From assembly GCA_009784725.1 (NCBI GenBank), contig WQXS01000015.1, positions 1-44,489 on the forward strand: DNA of 44,489 nucleotides, written 5' to 3'. The stretch is from Oscillospiraceae bacterium (GTDB lineage Bacteria; Bacillota; Clostridia; Oscillospirales; Oscillospiraceae). Shown here piece after piece: positions 1 to 8,454 of this stretch (positions are counted from its first letter, which is position 1; the number at the start of each line of letters is the position of its first letter). A model generated the notes under the pieces. It saw only the letters and a list, made by a program, of their open reading frames with translations, searched no databases and was not told where the DNA came from. The position numbers were made by a program, and so were the translations under genes.

Positions 1-1
1 A

Positions 2-2158
2 ACAGCTGTTCTTGCGCTTGCTTATATACGCTGGTGGATTCCCGTGTCGGCTTTTGGTGTAATTATAGTTGGTGTTGCAATATTTCAATTTTTTACCGGG
101 ACTTTTGCAGAGTGGATAAATTATTGGGCCGGTTTTATCGGTTGGGTTGCAGAAGGGGCTTTATTCAATGAGATTTACAGCAATGATTCTTCTGAAAGGC
201 TGCTTCAATTTTTTATAGTTTTACCGGTACTTGTTACTATCAGCCCTATCGTATCCCGCTCGTTTTTGCTTCCGGTTGTTGTTTGTCTGTCTGCGGGAGT
301 TACGATACTTTCGTATGTAATTTCACCTGCAGACATGTCCGTGGTTATATGTTTTTGCGCTGCCGGGATAATTATTCTGCTGCCGGGTATTTATGCCGGA
401 ATAATCAATAAGCACGGAGAAACAGATAAAAAAATTACTGTTAGAATGCAAATAGTTGCAATACCTGTTGCGATTTTAACCGTTTTGCTTGCATTTTTGA
501 TAACTCCGCAAGATACACGGTATTGGCAATCAAGAACACTTGTAACATTTATTAATGATGTAAATTATCTGTTAAGGGGTTCTTTTAATAACTGGCCGGA
601 GATAACCCCGAATTTTTCGATGTATAATCTAGGCTTTCAATCGGAAACAGACCGTTTGGGCGGGCCGGTTGAGCTAAACAATCAAACTCTTCTTATTGTA
701 ACTGGACCCGGTAATGTACTGTTAAAAGGCAGGGTGTTTGATGTTTATACAGGTACAAATTGGGAAGTCGGGAAACCGGACGGAGATATTCGATTTGACA
801 GTATTTTACTGCGCAGATACCGCAGAGAAGCATTCGGGCAGGACAGGCCGCTGGGTGGAAGAAGAACAGAAGAATTCTACAGAGAAATATCAAAGGAGAT
901 TGAGCTTTCTATAACACATGCAACAAGTCAGTATCATTCTTTATTTACAACCGGAAGAGTGAGGGGCATAAACTTCAGCCCGCAGCTGATTAATCCGGTA
1001 GCATTTTTTAATATGCGTTCGGAAGTTTATATGCATCAGCGGATGCCGATGGGGCATGGTATATATTTAAGAACAAGAGTATGGGACAGATCAAAACCGG
1101 ACTTCGAAAATATATTTTTAGAACTTGAGGCTGTCGCTGCCGAGGAAAGTGATTCGCGTTATGATGATATTCTTGAGCGATATACGGTTCTGCCTATTGA
1201 TTTTCCTTATATTATAAGAGATATAGCTGCACATATTACCGAAAATGATGACACAGCTTTCAGTAAAGTTATGTCCATCGTAAAATGGCTTAATGAAAAT
1301 ATGGAATATTCATTGGATGTGGAAGAAGTACCGGAGGATATGGATTTTACAGAACATTTTCTTGAAACGGGTACAGGTTATTGTGTATATTATGCAACTG
1401 CACTGGCGGTAATGGCACGTTCAGAGGGGATACCGTCACGTTATGTAATAGGGTTTGCACTTGAAGACCGCGGTTATGGTTCAAGCAGTATTGCGACAGG
1501 AGAAACTGCTCATGCATGGGTAGAAATATATTTTAAGGGTATCGGTTGGGTTGAAATTGATCCGCTCAGCTGGAATTCAGAGGAACCTTTAAATAGCGGA
1601 GAAACTGCAGAAGCTCCGCCGGAGCAGCCGCAGACTCCGCCATCTGTACCCGAAACCCCGCCTTTAACCCCCGATGAAGAGGCACCGCTCGGGGATATAA
1701 TACAGGAAATACAAGAAGAACGAATCTATATTTATCTTATAGTAATTCCAATTGTGATAATTTTTATGATTTTATTTTGGAATATGCTTATCCGTTATCT
1801 GATGGGGAGAAAATACAGACAATATTCCATGGAAAAAATAATCAGCAAGGCAAATGAAAATTATCCCCGGCTGAAATTGATTTATGACGACATTATGAAA
1901 CAACTGTCTTTACTGGATATGGTTCCTTTACCGGGAGAAACATTGTTGATGTTCTCAAATCGCACAGACAGCCGCATTAAGTTTGAAAAAGCCGGTTTCT
2001 CCGCAGTCGCAAAAGATATCACAGACTATAGGTTTGCCGGTATATTACCCCAAAAGCAGCAGCTTGAAAATGCCTGCGAGTATCATAAGATACTTGAAGA
2101 CCACCTGCAAGAGTGGCTGGGCAAATGGAGATACCTGTTTAAGAGAGCTATACGGTAA
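2..2158 (+). CDS. Membrane transglutaminase-like protein, 5' end missing
   Basis: The frame is open from base 2 and has no clear start, so the gene is probably cut by the window edge; a GTG at 44 is only a possible internal start. Counting from that GTG (704 residues), the N-terminal ~150 residues are several hydrophobic segments, followed by an extracytoplasmic region and a transglutaminase-like core. Its likely catalytic triad is Cys447 (in GYCVYYATA), His490 (in ETAHAWVEIY) and Asp506 (in VEIDPLS). A Pro/Glu-rich linker and one membrane segment near residues 564-588 follow, then a cytosolic tail. This is the architecture of bacterial TgpA/YebA-type transglutaminase membrane proteins with a DUF4129-like tail. 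The substrate is unknown; a role in surface protein or peptide processing is inferred. It converges on the rubredoxin gene. Confidence 0.8.
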   Translation, partial: TAVLALAYIRWWIPVSAFGVIIVGVAIFQFFTGTFAEWINYWAGFIGWVAEGALFNEIYSNDSSERLLQFFIVLPVLVTISPIVSRSFLLPVVVCLSAGVTILSYVISPADMSVVICFCAAGIIILLPGIYAGIINKHGETDKKITVRMQIVAIPVAILTVLLAFLITPQDTRYWQSRTLVTFINDVNYLLRGSFNNWPEITPNFSMYNLGFQSETDRLGGPVELNNQTLLIVTGPGNVLLKGRVFDVYTGTNWEVGKPDGDIRFDSILLRRYRREAFGQDRPLGGRRTEEFYREISKEIELSITHATSQYHSLFTTGRVRGINFSPQLINPVAFFNMRSEVYMHQRMPMGHGIYLRTRVWDRSKPDFENIFLELEAVAAEESDSRYDDILERYTVLPIDFPYIIRDIAAHITENDDTAFSKVMSIVKWLNENMEYSLDVEEVPEDMDFTEHFLETGTGYCVYYATALAVMARSEGIPSRYVIGFALEDRGYGSSSIATGETAHAWVEIYFKGIGWVEIDPLSWNSEEPLNSGETAEAPPEQPQTPPSVPETPPLTPDEEAPLGDIIQEIQEERIYIYLIVIPIVIIFMILFWNMLIRYLMGRKYRQYSMEKIISKANENYPRLKLIYDDIMKQLSLLDMVPLPGETLLMFSNRTDSRIKFEKAGFSAVAKDITDYRFAGILPQKQQLENACEYHKILEDHLQEWLGKWRYLFKRAIR

Positions 2159-2318
2159 CCTGTCAACTCAAATGAGTAGTGTAAATAGAGAAAACATTGG
2201 ATATATACGAATAGTGCATCATGATGATAATACTTTTGGACTTTCGCAGATGTTTATTTTCCCAAGATGAAACTTTATATCAACAGACTATTTGATATGT
2301 CTTTTTCGTTGCAAAAGA

Positions 2319-2361
2319 ACAGTTCTGATATATTTATATTACATAAGTATATCAGAACTGT
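2319..2361. terminator. Bidirectional hairpin terminator between convergent genes
   Basis: Perfect 14-bp arms (ACAGTTCTGATATA at 2319-2332 and its complement at 2348-2361) enclose a 15-nt loop. T-rich tracts follow on the plus strand (TCTTGTTTTGTTGATTTTT), and a shorter one (TCTTTT) follows on the minus strand. It lies between the ends of the transglutaminase and rubredoxin genes, so it can serve both. Confidence 0.8.
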
Positions 2362-2377
2362 CTTGTTTTGTTGATTT

Positions 2378-2530
2378 TTATGCTTCGGAAAATGAATCTT
2401 TGCCGGCGCCGCAGGTGGGGCAGGTGAAGTCGTCGGGAACGTCGGCCCATTTTGTACCGGCCGGTACGTCGCTGTCGGGTTCGCCTGTGTTTTCATCATA
2501 AACATAACCGCAAAAACATTCGTATTTCAT
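2378..2530 (-). CDS. Rubredoxin with a shortened first cysteine knuckle
   Basis: A 50-residue protein, the usual rubredoxin length. The second knuckle is canonical (FTCPTCGAGKDSF, Cys37 and Cys40), and the aromatic/proline core residues (GYVYD, PAGTKW, VPDDF) are present. The first knuckle reads ECFCGYVYD, so its cysteines (5 and 7) are separated by one residue rather than the usual two. The four Cys ligands would bind one iron atom for one-electron transfer in the cytoplasm. AAAGGAG sits 8 bases before the ATG. It starts 54 bp after the flavodiiron gene on the same strand; rubredoxin is the usual electron donor to that enzyme, so the two are very likely one transcript ending at the hairpin 2319-2361. 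Confidence 0.9.
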   Translation of the reverse strand: MKYECFCGYVYDENTGEPDSDVPAGTKWADVPDDFTCPTCGAGKDSFSEA

Positions 2531-2584
2531 GTGACTACTCCTTTCATCAGATTATTTAATTGTAACAGATTGTTATAAACTATT

Positions 2585-3781
2585 TTACCGGGTGACGGTT
2601 GAAGCTATAGCATCTGCCATTGTTTCAAGCTCTGAATATTGCTCCTTGTTCAAAGCTGATTTTATACTCAATCCCTGCTCAAGAATATTGATATTTTTAC
2701 TTTTATTGAACTTATCTTTTATTAATGCACCGCTGGTTGCCGCCCAGGAGCCATTTTCGATTATTGCAACTGTGCGGTTTTGGATATTATGTGCGGTAAG
2801 GTCATTTAGTAAATCCTCCATCGAAACAAAAATTCCTGCATTATATGTTGTGGATGCAAATACTAAGTGGCTCCACTTAAATGCAGCTGCAACTATTTCG
2901 GATACCGGTGTAACAGAAACATCAAACATTACGGTTTTAATACCTTTGCCACGCAGTTTGCTCGATAAAATTTCCGCTGCGTTTTCGGTGTTGCCGTAAA
3001 CAGATGCATAAGCAATCATTACTCCGTTATCTTCGGGTTGATATGTGCTCCAAAGAGAATATTTGGAAATAATATCAGACAGATTATTGCGCCATACGAA
3101 TCCGTGTAAAGGGCAAATCATTTTTATATCAAGAGCTGCCGCTTTATTTAATACAGCTTGAACCTGTGCGCCGTATTTCCCTACGATATTTGTATAATAC
3201 CTGCGGGCTTCATTCATATAATCGGCATTAAAATCAACTTCATCTGCAAATAACGCACCGTTTAATGCGCCGAATGTCCCAAATGCGTCAGCCGAAAAAA
3301 GTATCTTGTCCGTACTGTCATATGTAACCATAACCTCCGGCCAATGAACCATCGGAGCCATAACAAAACTTAAATTATGCCTGCCGGTATTTAATGTATC
3401 TCCTTCTTTGACGATATGAGCATCCGGCTCCATGTTGAAAAATTGCTTTATAAGAACCAGAATCTTTGCATTGCAAACTATTTTTACATTCGGATAACGC
3501 AAAAGTAACTCATCGAGAACAGCAGAGTGGTCGGGCTCCATGTGCTGAATGATAAGATAATCAAGCTGTCTTCCGTCCAATGCAAAGGAAACATTTTCGA
3601 AGAATCGTCTTGCAACCGCTTTGTCAACTGTGTCAAACAAAACGGTTTTTTCATCTGTTAAAAGAAAAGAGTTATATGAAACACCTCCGGGGACCGAATA
3701 AACCCCTTCGAACATAGCAAGACGCCGGTCATTTGCACCAACCCAAACAAGGTCATCGGTTATCTTTTTTATACAATGCAT
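2585..3781 (-). CDS. fprA: Flavodiiron protein (A-type flavoprotein, FprA family)
   Basis: 398 residues in two domains. The N-terminal metallo-beta-lactamase-like domain (1-~250) carries diiron ligands: H80-x-E82-x-D84-H85 in QHMEPDHSA, H146 (MVHWPE), D165 (SADAFG) and H226 (PLHGFVW). The C-terminal flavodoxin domain (~254-398) has the FMN phosphate loop ASVYGNTENA. The family reduces O2 to water and/or NO to N2O in anaerobes, with electrons delivered by rubredoxin, which is the next gene. The set of ligands looks complete, so the protein should be active. AGGGAG precedes the ATG. A promoter-like sequence lies at 3824-3853. O2 versus NO preference cannot be told from sequence. Confidence 0.92.
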   Translation of the reverse strand: MHCIKKITDDLVWVGANDRRLAMFEGVYSVPGGVSYNSFLLTDEKTVLFDTVDKAVARRFFENVSFALDGRQLDYLIIQHMEPDHSAVLDELLLRYPNVKIVCNAKILVLIKQFFNMEPDAHIVKEGDTLNTGRHNLSFVMAPMVHWPEVMVTYDSTDKILFSADAFGTFGALNGALFADEVDFNADYMNEARRYYTNIVGKYGAQVQAVLNKAAALDIKMICPLHGFVWRNNLSDIISKYSLWSTYQPEDNGVMIAYASVYGNTENAAEILSSKLRGKGIKTVMFDVSVTPVSEIVAAAFKWSHLVFASTTYNAGIFVSMEDLLNDLTAHNIQNRTVAIIENGSWAATSGALIKDKFNKSKNINILEQGLSIKSALNKEQYSELETMADAIASTVTR

Positions 3782-3823
3782 AATGATTCCACTCCCTATT
3801 TAGTCATTGATTTATCGGAGATA

Positions 3824-3853
3824 ATAATATCACACATATATAAGCGGATTCAA
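3824..3853 (-). promoter_or_regulatory. Candidate sigma-A promoter for fprA-rubredoxin
   Basis: Read on the minus strand: TTGAAT (3853-3848), an 18-bp spacer, then TATTAT (3829-3824). The distance to the fprA ATG is about 43 bp. The match to the consensus is reasonable, but the region is AT-rich, so chance matches are possible. Confidence 0.5.
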
Positions 3854-3911
3854 TAAAATTAATATTATTAATGTTTCAATTAAAAAGTTTTATATGTTTA
3901 TCAACTATGTA

Positions 3912-3939
3912 TTGACAAATAAAAATCATATGATATTAT
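3912..3939 (+). promoter_or_regulatory. Promoter of the fatty-acid synthesis operon
   Basis: Perfect -35 TTGACA at 3912-3917 and TATTAT at 3934-3939 with a 16-bp spacer, about 120 bp before the MarR-type regulator. The palindrome at 3950-3970 covers the expected transcription start. No other promoter of this quality was noticed before the downstream fab/acc genes. Confidence 0.7.
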
Positions 3940-3949
3940 ATGAAATAAA

Positions 3950-3970
3950 TTAGTTAGCAAAACTAACTAA
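3950..3970. promoter_or_regulatory. Palindromic operator, probable FabT-like binding site
   Basis: A perfect inverted repeat, TTAGTTAG-5 nt-CTAACTAA, lies 10 bp after the -10 box. This is where a bound repressor would block transcription. MarR/FabT regulators bind short palindromes and commonly control their own operon. No second full copy was noticed in the window. Binding by the adjacent regulator is inferred. Confidence 0.65.
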
Positions 3971-4058
3971 TTGCCATAAAAGATGATTGCTTTACAAATT
4001 GAGTTATATTGATAACGCATGGAGCATGTTGTAATGAATCAGAATGGGAGTTTAGCAA

Positions 4059-4511
4059 ATGGACGATTTTGAAAAGAGCTTAAACTATGTGCTTGTGGAT
4101 ACTTTTAACTCTATTTTAAAGTATGAAGAAAGTTCTCTTAAAAAAATCGTCAGTGTTCCTGTTACTATAACAGAAGCACATATGCTTGAAGCTGTCGGCG
4201 AGTTTGAAAGCGAAGGAACAACCGTTAGTGATGTTGCTTCGTTTTTGGGCGTTTCCATGCCGACTGCAACGGTTGCGCTTAAAAAACTGGAGAGTAAAGG
4301 CTTTATTAATAAAGAACCATGTGTCAGAGACGGGCGGCGTATGATTGTAAATCTTACCGATATGGGCAGGAAAATTAATAAAGCGCATTATCTTTTTCAT
4401 AAAAGAATGGTAAAAAATATCAGCAGGCAATTTCCCGATACCGAAAAGGATGCATTATATAAAGCAGTAACAAGATTAAACAGTTTCTTTAAGGAAAGAG
4501 TCGAGGCTTAA
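4059..4511 (+). CDS. fabT: MarR-family regulator of fatty-acid synthesis (FabT-like)
   Basis: 150 residues with a MarR-type winged helix: TVSDVASFLGVSMPTATVAL is the recognition helix-turn-helix (~55-75), followed by a wing (EPCVRDGRRMIVNLTDMGR). A MarR gene heading a fabH-acp-fabK-fabD-fabG-fabF run is the FabT arrangement of streptococci and many clostridia, where the protein with acyl-ACP represses the operon. GGGAG sits 8 bases before ATG. The palindrome at 3950-3970 is its likely operator. fabH begins 4 bp after the stop. The family assignment is firm; the ligand and the targets are inferred from position. Confidence 0.85.
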   Translation: MDDFEKSLNYVLVDTFNSILKYEESSLKKIVSVPVTITEAHMLEAVGEFESEGTTVSDVASFLGVSMPTATVALKKLESKGFINKEPCVRDGRRMIVNLTDMGRKINKAHYLFHKRMVKNISRQFPDTEKDALYKAVTRLNSFFKERVEA

Positions 4512-4515
4512 CTAC

Positions 4516-5469
4516 ATGATAAAAATAATCGGAATGGGTAAAAGTGTTCCGCAAAAATGTGTTACTAATGATGAGCTTGCGGGATTTCTTGATACGGATG
4601 ACGAATGGATAACTACCCGGACAGGAATAAAAACCAGATATGTTTGCACAGATGAATCATTAACAAGTTTATCAGTGGAAGCTTCAAATCAAGCGTTGCA
4701 AAATGCAAATTTATCTGCCGAGAACATTGATATGATAATTTGCTCGACCCTCTGTGGAGATTATCTCACACCCTCTCTTGCGTGCGCAGTTGCCGGGCAA
4801 ATAGGCGCATCATGCCCTGCATTTGACATCAACGCTGCATGCACAGGTTTTGTTTATACATTGGATATAGCATCGGCTTATATAAAATCCGGAAAAGCAC
4901 AAACAATACTCATTATCTGCGCTGAAATGATGTCAACACAAGCAGATTGGAATGACAGAAATACTGCTGTACTTTTCGGTGACGGCGCAGCAGCTTGTGT
5001 AATAACAGCAGGAGATGCATTAAAATACCTATCCTTGTCGGCAATACCGGAAATAACAATATTAAATCTTCCGTCCGATACGGGAAACAGCCCTTTTATT
5101 AAATCAAAAAGAGAAAAAAGTTATTTATACATGCACGGACAAGAAGTTTTTAAATTTGCCGTTAATATTGTGGGAAAAGATATAAGCAAAGCTCTTGAAG
5201 CGCTTGGAATATCTTCCGCCCAAATAGATTATTATGTATTACATCAGGCAAATAAACGTATTATTGATTCGATAAGAGTTAAACTGCAGCAACCTGAGGA
5301 GAAGTTTCCGGTAAATATAAATAAGTACGGTAACATTTCTTCTGTATCGGTTCCTTTGCTTCTGTGCGAAATGCTGGATGAGGGAAAAATAAAAAAAGGC
5401 GATAAACTTTTTATATCAGCCTTCGGAGCAGGATTAACAGCAGGCTGCTGTATACTAATTTGGGAATAA
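4516..5469 (+). CDS. fabH: 3-oxoacyl-ACP synthase III (FabH)
   Basis: 317 residues, the normal length. The enzyme condenses an acyl-CoA primer with malonyl-ACP to start each fatty acid. The catalytic triad is intact: Cys109 in NAACTGFVY, His243 in LHQANKRI and Asn273 in KYGNISS. The N-terminal DTDDEWITTRTGIKTRY is a FabH signature. It lies 4 bp after the regulator and 51 bp before acp. It replaces the condensing step that FabF cannot prime efficiently. Primer choice (acetyl versus branched) cannot be read from sequence with confidence. Confidence 0.95.
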   Translation: MIKIIGMGKSVPQKCVTNDELAGFLDTDDEWITTRTGIKTRYVCTDESLTSLSVEASNQALQNANLSAENIDMIICSTLCGDYLTPSLACAVAGQIGASCPAFDINAACTGFVYTLDIASAYIKSGKAQTILIICAEMMSTQADWNDRNTAVLFGDGAAACVITAGDALKYLSLSAIPEITILNLPSDTGNSPFIKSKREKSYLYMHGQEVFKFAVNIVGKDISKALEALGISSAQIDYYVLHQANKRIIDSIRVKLQQPEEKFPVNINKYGNISSVSVPLLLCEMLDEGKIKKGDKLFISAFGAGLTAGCCILIWE

Positions 5470-5520
5470 TGTGTCAGAGAGACCACTCTTACGGCACAAA
5501 AATATAAAGGAGAAATTATC

Positions 5521-5733
5521 ATGTTAGAAAAAATTACAGAAATCCTTCGCGATTACAAAAGTGACCCTGACCTTGTGGTTACAGAGCAAAGTACATTTGC
5601 GGAAATGGAGCTTGACTCCCTTGACACTGTCGAGCTTGTCATGAGCTTAGAAGAAGAATTTTCGGTCACAATTGAAATGAACGAGAATATCCAATCCGTC
5701 GGCGACCTGATGAAAATTATTGAAAATGCCTAA
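5521..5733 (+). CDS. acpP: Acyl carrier protein
   Basis: 70 residues, acidic, slightly shorter than the usual ~76. Ser33 in MELDSLDTVELVMSLEEEF is the phosphopantetheine attachment site (DSL motif). The AAAGGAG ribosome site is 8-9 bases upstream. It carries growing acyl chains between the enzymes encoded around it. Its place between fabH and fabK marks it as the fatty-acid ACP rather than a peptide-synthase carrier. Confidence 0.93.
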   Translation: MLEKITEILRDYKSDPDLVVTEQSTFAEMELDSLDTVELVMSLEEEFSVTIEMNENIQSVGDLMKIIENA

Positions 5734-5770
5734 CAAGGCAGTATATCTCAACGATTGGAAGTATTAATTT

Positions 5771-6709
5771 ATGGCATCTAAATCATTACCGGAGCTGCTT
5801 GGTATCAAATACCCCATATTCCAAGGCGGTATGGCATGGATTTCCGATGCTGTTCTTGCGGCGGCTGTATCAAATGCAGGCGGCTTGGGGATTATTGCTG
5901 CAGGAAGTGCACCGGCATCATATGTTTCGGATCAGATAAAAAAAGCAAAAGAACTCACTGATAAACCGTTTGGTGTCAATATAATGCTGATGAGCCCGTA
6001 TGCGGATGATATTGCACAGGTAGTAATTAAAGAAAAGGTTGCTGTTGTGACAACGGGAGCGGGAAATCCGGCAAAATATATATCGCAGTGGAAAGAAACA
6101 GGTATCAATGTGTTTCCTGTTGTTGCATCAACCGGGCTTGCAAAGATGTCTGAGCGGAGCGGGGCTGATGGCGTTATTGCAGAAGGCTGTGAAGCCGGAG
6201 GTCATATCGGCGAACTTACAACCATGGCACTTGTGCCGCAAGGCTGTGATGCGGTTTCCATACCTGTGATTGCTGCCGGCGGAATCGGTGACGGACGCGG
6301 GATGGCAGCAGCATTTATGCTTGGAGCTTCCGGTGTTCAAATCGGAACAAGATTCCTGGTTGCAAAGGAATGCAGTATCCATCAAAACTACAAAGACAAA
6401 GTTATTTCAGCAAAGGATATTGATACAATTTCTACGGGTAAACGCCTGGGACATCCGGTCCGGTCCATAAAAACTCCGTTTTCAAGAGATTTATTTTCAA
6501 AAGAGTATGACTCATCAATAACAAACGAAGAATTTGAACAGCTTGGAGCAGGTGCTCTGCAGCTTGCAGCTGTTGAAGGTGAGTTAAAAACAGGCTGTTT
6601 CATGGCAGGTCAGGTTGCGGGTCTTATAAAAAAAGAGCAGACAGCAAAGGAAATAATTGAAGAATTAATGCAACACTGCGAGAGTGTTTTAAGCACAGTG
6701 GCGCAATAA
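5771..6709 (+). CDS. fabK: Enoyl-ACP reductase II (FabK), FMN-dependent
   Basis: 312 residues of the nitronate-monooxygenase/FabK TIM-barrel family. Visible elements are the N-terminal KYPIFQGGMAWISDA, the GLGIIAAG loop, EGCEAGGHIGE around residues 140-150 and the FMN phosphate-binding VIAAGGIGDGRG near 170. Its place between acp and fabD shows it is the enoyl reductase, the last step of each elongation cycle, rather than a nitronate monooxygenase. FabK is unrelated to FabI and is insensitive to triclosan-type inhibitors. No FabI-type reductase is visible in the window. Confidence 0.92.
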   Translation: MASKSLPELLGIKYPIFQGGMAWISDAVLAAAVSNAGGLGIIAAGSAPASYVSDQIKKAKELTDKPFGVNIMLMSPYADDIAQVVIKEKVAVVTTGAGNPAKYISQWKETGINVFPVVASTGLAKMSERSGADGVIAEGCEAGGHIGELTTMALVPQGCDAVSIPVIAAGGIGDGRGMAAAFMLGASGVQIGTRFLVAKECSIHQNYKDKVISAKDIDTISTGKRLGHPVRSIKTPFSRDLFSKEYDSSITNEEFEQLGAGALQLAAVEGELKTGCFMAGQVAGLIKKEQTAKEIIEELMQHCESVLSTVAQ

Positions 6710-6745
6710 CATACGAAACAACATATCGGGCAACGGAGATTTTTA

Positions 6746-7660
6746 ATGAATAAAACAGCATTTATTTTTGCAGGTCAAGGCGCGCAGGCAGTTGGAATGG
6801 GCATGGATTTATATGAACATTATAACTGTGCAAAAGATATATTTGACATGTCCGCAGAAATAAAGGAGCTATGCTTTAACGGCCCGAAAGAAGAGTTGGA
6901 TGTTACAAAAAACACGCAGCCGGCAGTATTTTTAACGGGACTTGCCTGTGCGGCAGTATTATCGGAAAAAGGAATAGTACCAAACGCCGTTGCGGGGTTT
7001 TCACTTGGTGAGATTACGGCAGCCTGTTATGCGGGATTTATGAGTAATGAGCAAGCATTTGAGTTTGTAAAGCACAGGGCACAAGCGATGCAGGAGTGCG
7101 CCTTAAAAACCAAAGGAACAATGTTTGCAATATTAAAGCTGCCGAACGAAAAGGTTCAAGCAATATGCAAATCACTTATAGAAGCGTATCCCGTTAACTA
7201 TAACTCTCCCGGACAAATTGTTGTTGCATGTGCACAGAGCACCTCGGATTCCCTGCAGCAAGCTGTTACGGAGCATGGCGGAAAAGCAATAAAGCTTGCA
7301 GTGAGCGGAGCATTTCATAGTCCGTTTATGGATGAAGCAAGCAAAAAAGTTGAAAAATATTTGGAGAATATAAGCCTCGATGAAGCAATAATACCAATGT
7401 ATTCAAATGTTACGGCACAGTTATATAATGAGTCGGAATTAAATCCAAAGGAATTGCTGGTAAAACAAATAAACCATCCGGTCTTATGGCAAAAAACAAT
7501 TGAGAACATGATAAAAGACGGCATTGATACATTTATAGAAGCCGGACCCGGCAAAACACTCACGGGGCTGATTAAAAAAATAAATCCTGAGGTTCGGACT
7601 CATAATGTATCTGACATTTCCACTCTTAATAAAACAATTGAGGAGCTAAACAATGCTTAA
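6746..7660 (+). CDS. fabD: Malonyl-CoA:ACP transacylase (FabD)
   Basis: 304 residues. FabD moves malonyl groups from CoA to ACP. The nucleophile is Ser86 in AGFSLGEI, with His191 in GAFHSPFM and malonate-binding Arg111 (KHRAQAMQ). FAGQGAQAVGMG starts the protein as expected. Residue 85 is Phe where the E. coli motif has His (GHSLG); many Firmicutes FabD proteins also vary here. Its last 8 bases overlap fabG, which suggests coupled translation. Confidence 0.94.
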   Translation: MNKTAFIFAGQGAQAVGMGMDLYEHYNCAKDIFDMSAEIKELCFNGPKEELDVTKNTQPAVFLTGLACAAVLSEKGIVPNAVAGFSLGEITAACYAGFMSNEQAFEFVKHRAQAMQECALKTKGTMFAILKLPNEKVQAICKSLIEAYPVNYNSPGQIVVACAQSTSDSLQQAVTEHGGKAIKLAVSGAFHSPFMDEASKKVEKYLENISLDEAIIPMYSNVTAQLYNESELNPKELLVKQINHPVLWQKTIENMIKDGIDTFIEAGPGKTLTGLIKKINPEVRTHNVSDISTLNKTIEELNNA

Positions 7661-8393
7661 AGGAAAAACAGCGGTAGTCACCGGTGCATCAACAGGAATA
7701 GGAAAAGCAATTGCTTTGAAAATGGCAGAAAACGGAGCAAGCATTGCAATAATATATATCGGTGATGCAAATCCTGCACAGGATGTAAAAAAAGCGATTG
7801 AAAATTACGGAGTAAGAGCAGAAATATACGAATGTGATGTATCGGACTTCGAAGCTTCAAAAACTATATGTGAGAAAATTATTGAAGATTTCGGTTCAGT
7901 AAATATCCTTGTTAACAATGCCGGAATCATCAGAGATAATCTGCTGTTGCGAATGAGCGAATCGGATTTTGATTCAGTAATTAACGTTAACCTGAAAGGT
8001 GTGTTTAATATCACAAAGCATCTTTCACGCTCTATTATGAGAGCAGAAGAAGGCAGAATTATTAATATAGCATCTGTTAGCGGAATAATGGGTAACGCCG
8101 GACAAGCTAATTACTCGGCTGCAAAAGCGGGAGTCATCGGCTTAACCAAAACAACAGCAAAAGAATTTGCAGGTAAAAATGTCACATGTAATGCAATTGC
8201 TCCCGGATTTGTTGAGACGGATATGACAGCAAATCTTCCGCAAGCGGTAAAAGATAGCGCAAATAGTACAATTCCGCTCAAAAGAATGGGAACACCTGAC
8301 GAAATTGCAAATGTTGCGGTATTTCTTGCGTCGGATATGGCGTCATACATCACAGGAGAAGTTATTAAAGTTGACGGCGGAATGTGCATATAG
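7653..8393 (+). CDS. fabG: 3-oxoacyl-ACP reductase (FabG)
   Basis: 246 residues, classical short-chain dehydrogenase. The cofactor loop is TGASTGIGKA (10-19), NNAG is at 88-91, and the catalytic residues are Asn113, Ser141, Tyr154 and Lys158 (YSAAK). The enzyme reduces 3-oxoacyl-ACP with NADPH, the first reduction of each cycle. The start overlaps the fabD stop. The C-terminal EVIKVDGGMCI is a typical SDR end. Confidence 0.95.
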   Translation: MLKGKTAVVTGASTGIGKAIALKMAENGASIAIIYIGDANPAQDVKKAIENYGVRAEIYECDVSDFEASKTICEKIIEDFGSVNILVNNAGIIRDNLLLRMSESDFDSVINVNLKGVFNITKHLSRSIMRAEEGRIINIASVSGIMGNAGQANYSAAKAGVIGLTKTTAKEFAGKNVTCNAIAPGFVETDMTANLPQAVKDSANSTIPLKRMGTPDEIANVAVFLASDMASYITGEVIKVDGGMCI

Positions 8394-8454
8394 CCTCATG
8401 AATGAGGCATTAGAAGATTGTTTGCAATCTTTGTATAGTCTAAAGGAGAAGGAA

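Noticed and set aside
2292-2501. Plus-strand frame over the rubredoxin region
   Set aside because: The minus strand encodes a complete rubredoxin with a ribosome site; the plus-strand frame lacks one and includes the terminator hairpin.
6995-7012. FabD active-site motif GFSLG instead of GHSLG as a sign of inactivation
   Set aside because: The nucleophile Ser86, His191 and Arg111 are present, and Firmicutes FabD proteins vary at the residue before the Ser.
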